DNA from: an uncultured Allomuricauda sp.
GTDB taxonomy: Bacteria > Bacteroidota > Bacteroidia > Flavobacteriales > Flavobacteriaceae
Assembly: GCF_947499585.1 (NCBI RefSeq)
Contig: NZ_CANMOO010000001.1
Coordinates: forward strand, 1,612,001-1,676,000
Direction of reading: 5' to 3'
Length of the DNA: 64,000 nucleotides
Positions within the stretch are counted from its first letter, which is position 1; each line of letters begins with the position of its first letter. The translations under genes and the position numbers were made by a program. The notes beneath the pieces are model-generated. The model was not told the origin of the DNA. It was given only the letters and a program-made list of their open reading frames with translations, and ran no database searches. Of this stretch, positions 7,901-15,947 are shown in pieces.

Positions 7901-9589
7901 ATGGAACAATCTCGTACTTGGTGGAAAGAGGGAGTAGTATACCAAATATACCCTAGAAGTTTTCAAGATACCACAGGAAATGGCGTTGGTGATATTCAAG
8001 GTATCATCAAGCGGCTGGATTATATAAAAAGCTTAGGAGTAGATATTATCTGGCTTTGCCCTGTATATAAATCTCCAAATGATGATAACGGGTATGACAT
8101 TAGTGATTACCGTAATATCATGGAAGAATTTGGCTCAATGTCCGATTTTGATTCATTGCTTGAAGAAATGCATGCACGCGGTTTAAAATTGGTCATGGAT
8201 TTAGTGGTAAACCATACAAGTGATGAGCACCAATGGTTCCAAGAATCCAGAAAGTCAAGGGACAATGCATATCGCGATTACTACCATTGGTGGCCTGCGG
8301 AAAAAGGGACTCCACCCAAACGCTTTAGCTATTTTGATGTAGATGGAAACGCTTGGAAATATGACGAACTTACGGATAGCTACTACCTACATTACTTTTC
8401 CGTAAAACAGCCCGATCTAAAATGGGAAAACCCAAAAGTGCGCCAAGAAATATATGATATGATGCATTTCTGGTTCAAAAAAGGGGTAGATGGCTTCCGG
8501 ATGGATGTTATTCCTTTTATTTCCAAAGACACTACATATCCAGAATTACCTGAGAAATACAATGGGAATTTTATTCCCTTTTATTCCGATGGACCAAAAT
8601 TGCATGAGTACTTGCATGAAATGAACCAAGAAGTTCTTAGTAAGTATGATATCATGACCGTGGGAGAAACTCCTGGGGTTGCAAGAGATCAAGCGTTGCT
8701 TTTTGTGGATGAAGAAAGAGAAGAACTCAATATGTTCTTTCATTTTGAATTGATGTCTCTTGACCGAGATGGAGATGAAGTGTTTTGGATGCGAGAAGAC
8801 CGTTGGAAACTCACGGAGTTCAAAAAGATACATTCTGACTGGGATGAAACCTTTGCCGAAAAAGGCTGGGGCAGCATGTTCTTGAGCAATCATGATAATC
8901 CAAGAAGTGTAAGCAGATGGGGTAATGATTCTCCTGAACATTGGCATAATTCCGCCACCATGCTCCACACCTTCTTATTGACCATGAAAGGCACCCCATA
9001 TTTTTATTATGGTGATGAAATAGGAATGTCCAATATTAGGTTTGATTCTATTGATGATTATCAAGATATCAACACTCTAAACAGATATGAGCTGTTAAAA
9101 CAACAAGGGGTTGATTTGGAAACTTTTATCGAGAATGAAAAAGAGGCCGGGCGCGATAACGGAAGAACACCAATGCAATGGGATGCTTCAGAAAATGCAG
9201 GTTTTTCCAATGAAACACCATGGTTAAAAGTGCATCCAAATCATAAAAAAGGACTCAATGTAGCTGAACAAGAAAAAGACGAAGATTCTATATTGAATTA
9301 TTTCAAAAAGATGGTTCAGGTGCGTAAAGACCATCTGGGATTGGTCTATGGAGATTACCAATTATTACAAGAAGATAATGAACAGGTTTATGCGTATACC
9401 AGAAGTATGAATGATGAAAACTACTTGATACTACTAAGTTTTTCTGAGGAAAAGGCAGATTTGGAATTAGGCGATTTAGCAAGTTCCACACTGCAACTGC
9501 TTATTTCTAACGACACCAACGAAGCGTTGAAAAGCAGTACTCGTTTTGAGCTAAATCCGTATCAGGCCTGCGTTTATAAAATTGATTAA
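7901..9589 (+). CDS. GH13 alpha-glucosidase (oligo-1,6-glucosidase type)
   Basis: This 562-residue cytoplasmic enzyme (no signal) opens with WWKEGVVYQIYPRSFQD, typical of oligo-1,6-glucosidases and alpha-glucosidases. GH13 motifs run in order: VMDLVVNHTSDEH, the nucleophile Asp in DGFRMDVI (about residue 200), the acid/base Glu in TVGETPGV (about 254), and the third Asp in LSNHDNPRSVSRWG. It hydrolyses non-reducing terminal alpha-glucosyl bonds of malto- or isomalto-oligosaccharides. It starts 25 nt after xerD. Other alpha-glucan genes in the window are glgB at the left edge and pgmB/GH65 near 41 kb. Confidence 0.9.
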   Translation: MEQSRTWWKEGVVYQIYPRSFQDTTGNGVGDIQGIIKRLDYIKSLGVDIIWLCPVYKSPNDDNGYDISDYRNIMEEFGSMSDFDSLLEEMHARGLKLVMDLVVNHTSDEHQWFQESRKSRDNAYRDYYHWWPAEKGTPPKRFSYFDVDGNAWKYDELTDSYYLHYFSVKQPDLKWENPKVRQEIYDMMHFWFKKGVDGFRMDVIPFISKDTTYPELPEKYNGNFIPFYSDGPKLHEYLHEMNQEVLSKYDIMTVGETPGVARDQALLFVDEEREELNMFFHFELMSLDRDGDEVFWMREDRWKLTEFKKIHSDWDETFAEKGWGSMFLSNHDNPRSVSRWGNDSPEHWHNSATMLHTFLLTMKGTPYFYYGDEIGMSNIRFDSIDDYQDINTLNRYELLKQQGVDLETFIENEKEAGRDNGRTPMQWDASENAGFSNETPWLKVHPNHKKGLNVAEQEKDEDSILNYFKKMVQVRKDHLGLVYGDYQLLQEDNEQVYAYTRSMNDENYLILLSFSEEKADLELGDLASSTLQLLISNDTNEALKSSTRFELNPYQACVYKID

Positions 9590-9633
9590 ATCAATTTAGT
9601 TTGATTTAAAATAATACCTCAAAATTAGGGTGA

Positions 9634-9837
9634 CACTTATCGGTTGAGCTATGAACAGTACGGGAGCAAACTAACGTTTGCTTTCTGCCACGCACATAGC
9701 GAAATCTTTTTGTTTTGTTTTTTCTTTTCCTTGTTTAAAGCAAAATCCCAAAGATTTTGCGGACATCATAAAAATACACAAACCCTGCAATTAAGCCCGA
9801 AGCCCGTATTGTTTATAGGTTTTGTTGTACGTAGTGT
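9634..9837. repeat. Imperfect palindromic element, left flank of the small lipoprotein cassette
   Basis: This is a structured non-coding element of about 204 nt. The outer box CACTTATCGGTTG (9634-9646) and inner box GTTGTACGTAGTGT (9824-9837) enclose a long arm pair: CTATGAACAGTACGGG (9649-9664) against CCCGTATTGTTTATAG (9803-9818), 14 of 16 positions complementary with the two mismatches G-T wobbles. Inside are a 7-bp hairpin AGCAAAC/GTTTGCT (9665-9682) and an 8-bp hairpin GCAAAATC/GATTTTGC (9740-9760). Related boxes recur inverted on the other side of the gene at 10305-10364. Confidence 0.65.
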
Positions 9838-9838
9838 T

Positions 9839-10297
9839 TTAGAGTCCATCAAATACTTGGTCAACAGCTTTATTAATAATCTGTTTCTGATTTATCATTT
9901 TAATATACGTTTTTTTCGATTTTAATTCTAGTGTCTTTTCTTTCATTGAAAAGCCCCAGTCATAAGTTCCGCTGAAAATTTTGTTGGTCAATTCTGTTTC
10001 AGAACCATTGGAAGTAATCTTGATTTTTTCATTTTCATAAGAGAAATCCGTTTTTATTTCCTCCGATTCAAATCCAGGAAGAGTTATTGTTGAATCAGAT
10101 ACTTTAAAAGTTACGCTTTCAGAGCTTTCATATTCTCCATATGTAATTCTGATTGGCTGATTCAGAGTATTTGGATGTACACTTTTGCCATCATATGTCA
10201 TTTCAATTATTATCCATTTTCCGTTGAGCTCAATTTTTCTATCTAAATCACAAGAAAAAAAGGATAAAAGCATTAATAATAGAATGTGATTTTTCAT
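9839..10297 (-). CDS. Small lipoprotein of unknown function in a cassette-like unit
   Basis: This 152-residue protein has lipobox LSFFSC at its N-terminus (lipid Cys near residue 16). The rest is charged and beta-rich, with GKWIIIEMTYDGKSVHP suggesting a lipocalin-like or META-like small barrel, though no family is recognised. The gene is packed tightly: the stop codon is 1 nt from the GTTGTACGTAGTGT box on one side and the start is 7 nt from a near-identical inverted box on the other. This fits a mobile or exchangeable single-gene cassette more than a member of the neighbouring transcription units. Confidence 0.65.
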   Translation of the reverse strand: MKNHILLLMLLSFFSCDLDRKIELNGKWIIIEMTYDGKSVHPNTLNQPIRITYGEYESSESVTFKVSDSTITLPGFESEEIKTDFSYENEKIKITSNGSETELTNKIFSGTYDWGFSMKEKTLELKSKKTYIKMINQKQIINKAVDQVFDGL

Positions 10298-10304
10298 TTG
10301 GTTT

Positions 10305-10364
10305 ACATTACGTACAACGATAAGCTAAAAATCGTTTCAATGATTCTTTAGCAACTGATAAGTG
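10305..10364. repeat. Imperfect palindromic element, right flank of the small lipoprotein cassette
   Basis: ACATTACGTACAAC (10305-10318) matches the reverse complement of the left inner box in 13 of 14 positions, and CAACTGATAAGTG (10352-10364) matches the reverse complement of the left outer box in 12 of 13. Between them lies a hairpin GCTAAA...TTTAGC with an inner ATC/GAT pairing (10324-10352). The element is shorter (60 nt) than its left partner but has the same end boxes in opposite orientation. Confidence 0.6.
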
Positions 10365-10431
10365 AAGTTCGGGAATTTTAACTAAAGAAGCTAGTATACA
10401 TTGACAACCAAATCTTTTAATCTGATAAAGT

Positions 10432-11715
10432 CTATTTGGCCGTTATTTTCTTAAACGGCCTAATGATCAATCGTGCTTCACGATCAAACCGAATGTAATT
10501 ATAGACCCAATTAATAAAGACCACTACCCTATTTCTAAAGCCAATTAAAAAATAGAGGTGCACAAACATCCAAACAAACCAGGCAAAAACCCCTTGAAAC
10601 TTAAACTTGGGTAAATCAACAACAGCCTTATTTCTTCCTACGGTGGCCATGCTACCTTTGTCTTTATACACAAAAGGTTTTAGTGGTTTATTTTCCACTA
10701 TTCTAACCAAGTTCTCTCCCAAATTTTCTCCTTGCTGCATAGCGGGTTGCGCCATCATAGGGTGTCCATGTGGAAAGGCTTCGGTTTCCATTTGAGCCAC
10801 ATCGCCTATGGCAAAGATCTCTTTAAACCCTTCAACCTGATGGAATTGGTTTACTCTTAATCTACCGCCACGACAAAGCAACTCTTTTGCATCCAAGCCA
10901 TCGATACAAGCCGCTTTTACTCCAGCTGCCCAAACCAAAGTTTCCGATTCAAAAGAAGTATCGGTATTAGTGGACACATGCTTGCCATCATAGTCCATGA
11001 CTCTAATATTCTTCCAGACATTGACTCCCAGGTTTTCCAAAAAACCTTCCGCCTTTCTTGAGGCAATTTCACTCATAGCAGGAAGAATTCTATCGCTGCC
11101 CTGTATTAAATTGATTTGTGCTCTTCTAGTGTCTAAATCTGGATAATCCTTTGGTAAAATTCCTTTTTTAATTTCTGCCAACGCACCTGCAAGTTCAACT
11201 CCTGTAGGGCCGCCGCCAACAATAACAAAATTCATTAAAGCATCACGTTCATGTAAATCATCCGTCAGCAATGCTTGTTCAAAATTTTCTAAAATAAGGC
11301 TACGAAGGTTCAAAGACTGGGGAATGGACTTCATGGCCATCCCTTTGGTCTCAATATTTTTATTTCCGAAGAAATTAGTTTCAGATCCTGTGGCAACAAC
11401 CAAGTAATCATAATCTATTTCTCCAATATTGGTTTGCAACATCTGTTTATCAGGATTAATCCTTCTAACCTCGGCCAATCTAAAGTAAAAATTAGGATAT
11501 CCCTGAAGCACCTTTCGTATAGGGTAAGCAATTGAATCTGGTTCTAAACCTCCAGTAGATACTTGGTATAATAGAGGTTGAAAAGTGTGGTAGTTGTGCT
11601 TATCTATTAAAACTACCTGTACTTCTTTTTTACAGAGTTTTTTAGCAAGTGCTATACCTCCAAAGCCACCACCTATGACAATGACCCGAGGAAAACTGGA
11701 TTGAGGAATATTCAT
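10432..11715 (-). CDS. ndh: Type II NADH dehydrogenase (NDH-2)
   Basis: A non-proton-pumping NADH:quinone oxidoreductase of 427 residues. The two Rossmann motifs are VIVIGGGFGGIALAKKL for FAD and VIVGGGPTGVELAGALAE for NADH, with the family motif HNYHTFQPLLYQV and the second FAD motif FAIGDVAQ. The C-terminal 60 residues are aromatic and basic, as in the membrane-anchoring part of NDH-2. The start MNIPQSSF at 11715 is preferred because a -7 box TAAATTTG lies at 11737-11730, inside a longer possible frame that begins at 11742; an ATG at 11724 is the alternative. Confidence 0.88.
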   Translation of the reverse strand: MNIPQSSFPRVIVIGGGFGGIALAKKLCKKEVQVVLIDKHNYHTFQPLLYQVSTGGLEPDSIAYPIRKVLQGYPNFYFRLAEVRRINPDKQMLQTNIGEIDYDYLVVATGSETNFFGNKNIETKGMAMKSIPQSLNLRSLILENFEQALLTDDLHERDALMNFVIVGGGPTGVELAGALAEIKKGILPKDYPDLDTRRAQINLIQGSDRILPAMSEIASRKAEGFLENLGVNVWKNIRVMDYDGKHVSTNTDTSFESETLVWAAGVKAACIDGLDAKELLCRGGRLRVNQFHQVEGFKEIFAIGDVAQMETEAFPHGHPMMAQPAMQQGENLGENLVRIVENKPLKPFVYKDKGSMATVGRNKAVVDLPKFKFQGVFAWFVWMFVHLYFLIGFRNRVVVFINWVYNYIRFDREARLIIRPFKKITAK

Positions 11716-11729
11716 AGTTGACATGGCGG

Positions 11730-11756
11730 CAAATTTACGCATTCCCTAATGTTCAA
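11730..11756 (-). promoter_or_regulatory. Promoter of NDH-2
   Basis: On the minus strand TTG (11756-11754), a 16-nt spacer and TAAATTTG (11737-11730) give an exact TAnnTTTG -7 box. It predicts a transcript start near 11725 and therefore a CDS start at or after 11724. Confidence 0.5.
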
Positions 11757-11816
11757 AATCATTTTAGGATAGGTTTTTTAGTATCTTTAAAACCTGACTA
11801 ATCAAATAATAATCCA

Positions 11817-13244
11817 ATGAAAAGAATACTACTATTCAGCATCGCCCTTGTCTTATTTATTTCTTCATCTTTTTCACAAGAAGACAGAGACATTGCACTA
11901 AAGAGTTTAAATAGCAAAGCCCAAGAATATGGAGACATAGCACACGAAATCTGGGAGCTCGCTGAAATGGGGTATTTGGAAAACAAGAGTTCCGCCTTAT
12001 TGCAGAAAACACTTTCTGATCAAGGTTTTTCCATTAAAAAGGGAGTTGCCGGTATTCCAACTGCTTTTATTGCTGAATATGGTTCTGGTTATCCCGTAAT
12101 TGCTATTCTGGGGGAATATGATGCATTACCAGGTTTGTCCCAACAAGCAGTTCCTGAAAAGAAATCAGCCGACAAAGCTGCCGGACATGCTTGTGGACAT
12201 CATCTTTTTGGAACTGCCTCTACCGCTGCTGCAATCGCAGTAAAAGACTGGTTAAAGAAAAGTAAAACACAAGGCACCATCCGTTTTTATGGCTGCCCTG
12301 CAGAAGAAGGAGGTTCCGGTAAAGTGTATATGGTAAGAGAAGGCCTTTTTAATGATGTAGATGCTGCATTGCATTGGCACCCTGGATCTCAAAATGCGGC
12401 AAGTGCCGGGGCTGCTTTAGCGAATAAATCTGCGAAATTCAGATTTCATGGGGTCTCTGCCCATGCTGCAGGTGCACCAGAAAGAGGTCGTTCTGCACTT
12501 GATGGCGTTGAAGCCATGAACAATATGGTGAATATGATGAGAGAACATATTCCACAAGAAGCACGTATACATTATGTGATTACAGATGGGGGAAAAGCGC
12601 CAAATGTGGTTCCCAACTATGCAGAAGTCTATTACTATGCCAGACATAACAAAAGAGATGTTGTGATAGATATTTTTGATCGCATGGTTAAAGCTGCGGA
12701 AGGAGCGGCTTTAGGTACAGGAACAACAATGGAATATGAAATGATCGGTGGTACACATGAACTATTACCCAACCTTACCTTGCAAAAGATAATGCACGAT
12801 AACTTATCAAAAGTTGGTGGCATTACCTATACAGATGAAGAAAAGGCATTTGCAGATAAAATTTCCGTTAGTTTAGGTTATGAGGAACTGGATATGGATA
12901 GAGCAACAGGAGTTCAACCGTATAAAGAAGAGGCAAGAGCTTACGGATCTACAGATGTTGGTGATGTCAGCTATACAATTCCGACTGTAGGTATGGGCGC
13001 TGCAACTTGGGTACCAGGCACTCCCGCTCACAGCTGGCAAGCTGTTGCCGCAGGGGGAACTTCCATAGGTACAAAAGGCATGATGGTGGCTGCAAAAACC
13101 CTCACACTTACTGCAATGGATCTTTTTGAAAAACCTAACACAATTGATAAGGCTAAAGCTGAACTAGAGGAGCGAAGAGGGAAAGACTTTAAATATATTC
13201 CTTTATTAGGAGAGAGACCACCAGCGCTTGACTACCGAAAGTAA
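11817..13244 (+). CDS. Secreted M20-family amidohydrolase (AbgB-like)
   Basis: This 475-residue protein has a Sec signal (ALVLFISSSFSQ). The M20/ArgE-like metallopeptidase fold is shown by GEYDALPGLSQ, metal-ligand motif GHACGHHLFG and FYGCPAEEGGSGK, followed by a lid domain containing HGVSAHAAGAPERGRSALDG. It most resembles the B subunit of p-aminobenzoyl-glutamate hydrolase and related amidohydrolases that remove acyl or glutamyl groups. The signal peptide implies periplasmic action on amide-linked nutrients. The substrate cannot be read from sequence. Confidence 0.82.
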   Translation: MKRILLFSIALVLFISSSFSQEDRDIALKSLNSKAQEYGDIAHEIWELAEMGYLENKSSALLQKTLSDQGFSIKKGVAGIPTAFIAEYGSGYPVIAILGEYDALPGLSQQAVPEKKSADKAAGHACGHHLFGTASTAAAIAVKDWLKKSKTQGTIRFYGCPAEEGGSGKVYMVREGLFNDVDAALHWHPGSQNAASAGAALANKSAKFRFHGVSAHAAGAPERGRSALDGVEAMNNMVNMMREHIPQEARIHYVITDGGKAPNVVPNYAEVYYYARHNKRDVVIDIFDRMVKAAEGAALGTGTTMEYEMIGGTHELLPNLTLQKIMHDNLSKVGGITYTDEEKAFADKISVSLGYEELDMDRATGVQPYKEEARAYGSTDVGDVSYTIPTVGMGAATWVPGTPAHSWQAVAAGGTSIGTKGMMVAAKTLTLTAMDLFEKPNTIDKAKAELEERRGKDFKYIPLLGERPPALDYRK

Positions 13245-13317
13245 AGACAGGTTTTCTTAAAAAGAATGTAACAAAAGCTGCTTTATGGGTACATATAAGG
13301 CAAACTTACCAACCTAA

Positions 13318-13812
13318 GTGAATAAAGAACTGGAACATCGCTTTGTGACGGAGCTTGAGAACAATCAGAACATTGTTCACAAGGTATGTACGTTGTACAC
13401 CAACGATAGAGACTCGCACAATGACCTGTTCCAAGAAATCACTATTCAGTTATGGAAAGCGTATCCCAAATTTAGAGGAGATGCCAAGTTTAGTACATGG
13501 ATGTACAGAGTGGCATTGAATACTGCCATAACACTTTATAGAAAATCAAAGAAACGAGTACAGACCCAAGATTACGATTCGGTAATTTTTAAAATTAAGA
13601 CCGACGAATATGATGACACGGAGGAAAAACAGCTAAAGCTGATGTATGATGCAGTAAAGCAATTGGGTGATATTGACAAAGCATTGGTTTTTCTATATCT
13701 GGAAGACAAAGATTATGCAGAAATATCGGAAACCTTGGGTATAACCGAAGTAAATGCGCGAGTGAAAATGAATAGAGTGAAAAATAAGTTAAGAACCATA
13801 CTAAATCCTTAA
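13318..13812 (+). CDS. ECF-type RNA polymerase sigma factor
   Basis: This 164-residue protein starts at GTG. Sigma-70 region 2 is seen in DRDSHNDLFQEITIQLWKAY and FRGDAKFSTWMYRVALNTAI, and region 4 HTH in LGDIDKALVFLYLEDKDYAEISETLGIT. It directs RNA polymerase to a specific set of promoters. The next gene starts 3 nt after its stop and encodes a membrane protein, so the pair looks like a sigma factor with its membrane-bound controller. No RsbW-like or zinc anti-sigma motif is visible in that partner. Confidence 0.88.
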   Translation: MNKELEHRFVTELENNQNIVHKVCTLYTNDRDSHNDLFQEITIQLWKAYPKFRGDAKFSTWMYRVALNTAITLYRKSKKRVQTQDYDSVIFKIKTDEYDDTEEKQLKLMYDAVKQLGDIDKALVFLYLEDKDYAEISETLGITEVNARVKMNRVKNKLRTILNP

Positions 13813-13815
13813 GTT

Positions 13816-14460
13816 ATGATGGATGAACTGGAACTCTTAAAGAAAGACTGGCAGAATAAAGAAGAACATCTTCCTAAACTCTCCTATGATCAGATCTATA
13901 AAATGATTTGGAAAAAATCATCTTCCATAGTCAAATGGATTTTTTATATAAGTCTTATTGAGTTTGTCTTTTGGGCAGGAATAAATATTGTATTCAGTGA
14001 CCCAGAATCTATGCAAGAGCTAAAAGCCATGCATATCTACAATGTTATGATGGTTTTAAATTTTGTGAACTATGGCGTAATTCTATATTTCATTTATAAA
14101 TTTTATAAAAATTATAGAAAAATATCCTTTACTGATTCCTCAAAAAAATTAATGAGAACCATACTGGATGTAAAGAAAACAGTAACCCAATATGTTTGGT
14201 TCAACCTCATAATCTTCGCTATTACGATGATCATAAGCATTTATGGGGTTCTTATATTCGGTCCACAAGGAAAGGAAATAATAGCATCTGCGATGCAAGA
14301 TGGGAATGAGGCTACTTTCTGGTTTTTGGTGATTACGGTCTCTATCGTTTTTACAGCAGTGTTACTGGTATTAATCTGGCTGTTTTATAAGTTACTTTAC
14401 GGAATTCTTCTTAAAAGACTCAAAGAAAATTATAACGACTTAAAAAAGTTGGAAGTCTAG
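13816..14460 (+). CDS. Membrane protein paired with an ECF sigma factor (possible anti-sigma)
   Basis: This 214-residue protein has a soluble N-terminal 45 residues (ELELLKKDWQNKEEHLPKLS) and four predicted membrane helices near residues 38-58, 75-95, 115-145 and 165-195, ending in a basic tail. Family not recognised. The immediate 3-nt spacing after the sigma gene and the cytoplasmic-looking N-terminus suggest it binds the sigma factor at the membrane. A second sigma/membrane-protein pair with similar layout occurs at 60.8-61.8 kb. Its stop overlaps plsC tail-to-tail by 4 nt. Confidence 0.65.
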   Translation: MMDELELLKKDWQNKEEHLPKLSYDQIYKMIWKKSSSIVKWIFYISLIEFVFWAGINIVFSDPESMQELKAMHIYNVMMVLNFVNYGVILYFIYKFYKNYRKISFTDSSKKLMRTILDVKKTVTQYVWFNLIIFAITMIISIYGVLIFGPQGKEIIASAMQDGNEATFWFLVITVSIVFTAVLLVLIWLFYKLLYGILLKRLKENYNDLKKLEV

Positions 14461-15269
14461 TCACCACGGTAACTATATCTCCTTTTTTGATGATCTGCTT
14501 CATAAGCAGCAAGTTCTTCTTTAGAAAGCACCTTTAAGAAAGAAGGATGTTGTTCTATAGCATATTCCAACTTCTCCATAATGGAATCAATAGACTCGTT
14601 TTCGTAGTCAATCTCAAGTGGTTCCTTTATCTGCATGGACTGGAGTATTCCTTTCTTTTTAACCCGCAATCCTTTTTTATCAAAAGACCGTCTAAAACCA
14701 TCAATTACAACGGGCACCACAACTGGTTTATACCTCTTAATAATATGGGCTGTTCCTTTTCTAAGTGGTTTCCATGGAGTGGTTGTGCCTTGTGGGAAAG
14801 TAATAACCCATCCATCTTCCAAAGCCATTGCTATATTGCTAATATCACTGAATTTAACTTGTCTCTTAACATCTTGCCCGTCTGCTCTCCAAGTTCTTTC
14901 AATGCTAATGGAACCCGCATAGGCCAAGATTTTGGCAATCAAGCTTTGCTTCATGGTTTCTTTGGCTGCTACATAATAAATGTTCAGCTTAGGGTTCCAG
15001 AGGTAGCCAAGATTTCTTATAGAATCATCCCTACCTTTTAGACTGGCATTGAAAACATGAAACATCGCAACCACATCAGCAAAATAGGTTTGATGATTAC
15101 TAACAAAAAGAACGTTCGTATCTGGCAAATCGCGAATGATTTGGGAACCTTCAATTTCCAAAGTATTAAATCCTTTGTATCGCTGATGGGTCATCATTCC
15201 AGCAATACGAATCAACCATCGCTTTAAAAATAAAATATGCCCAAAAGGATTTTCTTTAAATAGCCCCAT
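14457..15269 (-). CDS. plsC: 1-acyl-sn-glycerol-3-phosphate acyltransferase family protein
   Basis: This 270-residue PlsC/LPLAT-family protein transfers an acyl chain to lysophosphatidate or a related lysolipid at the inner membrane. The first motif is LFVSNHQTYFADVV; His and Asp are separated by five residues rather than the usual four (HX4D). The second, normally FPEGTRS, is FPQGTTT with Glu replaced by Gln. VVVPVVIDGFRRSFDKKG corresponds to block IV. The substitutions define an atypical subgroup, so the acyl acceptor is uncertain. It lies on the minus strand, 36 nt downstream of the NUDIX gene. Confidence 0.78.
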   Translation of the reverse strand: MGLFKENPFGHILFLKRWLIRIAGMMTHQRYKGFNTLEIEGSQIIRDLPDTNVLFVSNHQTYFADVVAMFHVFNASLKGRDDSIRNLGYLWNPKLNIYYVAAKETMKQSLIAKILAYAGSISIERTWRADGQDVKRQVKFSDISNIAMALEDGWVITFPQGTTTPWKPLRKGTAHIIKRYKPVVVPVVIDGFRRSFDKKGLRVKKKGILQSMQIKEPLEIDYENESIDSIMEKLEYAIEQHPSFLKVLSKEELAAYEADHQKRRYSYRGD

Positions 15270-15305
15270 GTAGTATTCTGATATGGGCTAATTTACAAAA
15301 TAGGA

Positions 15306-15947
15306 TTAAAGCACTTGCTCCAAAAGTTCCTTGATTTCACTCATCATCATTGCTGTTGCTCCCCAAACCGTATAACCATTTAATTTATAGGCTGGTACAT
15401 TAATGTTTTTTGCATAGGAGGTGCTCAGATTTTCTTCAATATGATTAGAATTATCAAGAAAATCACGTAAATACACCTCAACCAAGGCTTCTACTTCGCT
15501 CTCCTGTATTACAAAACGTCCCGGATTTGGATAGATTCCCATAAAAGGTTGTACTAAAAAATTACTGGGTGGTATATATACCTCACTTAGTTCTTTTAGC
15601 ACTTCAACAGATTCTGGGGTCACTCCAACTTCCTCATGCGTTTCTCGCAACGCAGTTTCCAAAATGTTTTCGTCGTTTTCTTCCACTTTCCCTCCAGGAA
15701 ATCCAATTTGATTGGAGTGAACCCCTTGATATGTTTTACGCAGAATAAGAAGTAATTTGGTATTTTGATTTACATCTGGATAAAAAAGAGCCATAACTCC
15801 TGCCCTTTTGGGGTTCTTTTTTGCTATTTCATTGGATTTCAACCATTGGATTCTCATTAAAGGTGACATTTTATGATGAGAATCTGTTCCGGGCAGTGGT
15901 AGATTTTTTATTTTTAAAGCTTGTTGATAAAATTCCTTAAAATCCAT
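15306..15947 (-). CDS. NUDIX hydrolase, CoA pyrophosphatase (NudL) type
   Basis: The protein has 213 residues from MDFKEFYQQ; an ATG 9 nt further upstream is possible. The NUDIX box is complete (GX5EX7REUXEEXGU), from GGKVEENDENILETALRETH to EEVGVT, preceded by LILRKTYQGVHSNQIGFPGG, the NudL/NUDT7 signature. It would cleave CoA or acyl-CoA to phosphopantetheine and 3',5'-ADP. Its start codon overlaps the start codon of the divergent cyclophilin gene by 2 nt, an unusually tight head-to-head layout. Confidence 0.85.
   Translation of the reverse strand: MDFKEFYQQALKIKNLPLPGTDSHHKMSPLMRIQWLKSNEIAKKNPKRAGVMALFYPDVNQNTKLLLILRKTYQGVHSNQIGFPGGKVEENDENILETALRETHEEVGVTPESVEVLKELSEVYIPPSNFLVQPFMGIYPNPGRFVIQESEVEALVEVYLRDFLDNSNHIEENLSTSYAKNINVPAYKLNGYTVWGATAMMMSEIKELLEQVL

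Noticed and set aside
9644-9925. Open frame of 93 codons on the plus strand
   Set aside because: It lies across the palindromic element and the 3' end of the lipoprotein gene; the composition (FFFSLFKAKSQRF) follows T-rich non-coding DNA, with no recognisable start signal or domain.
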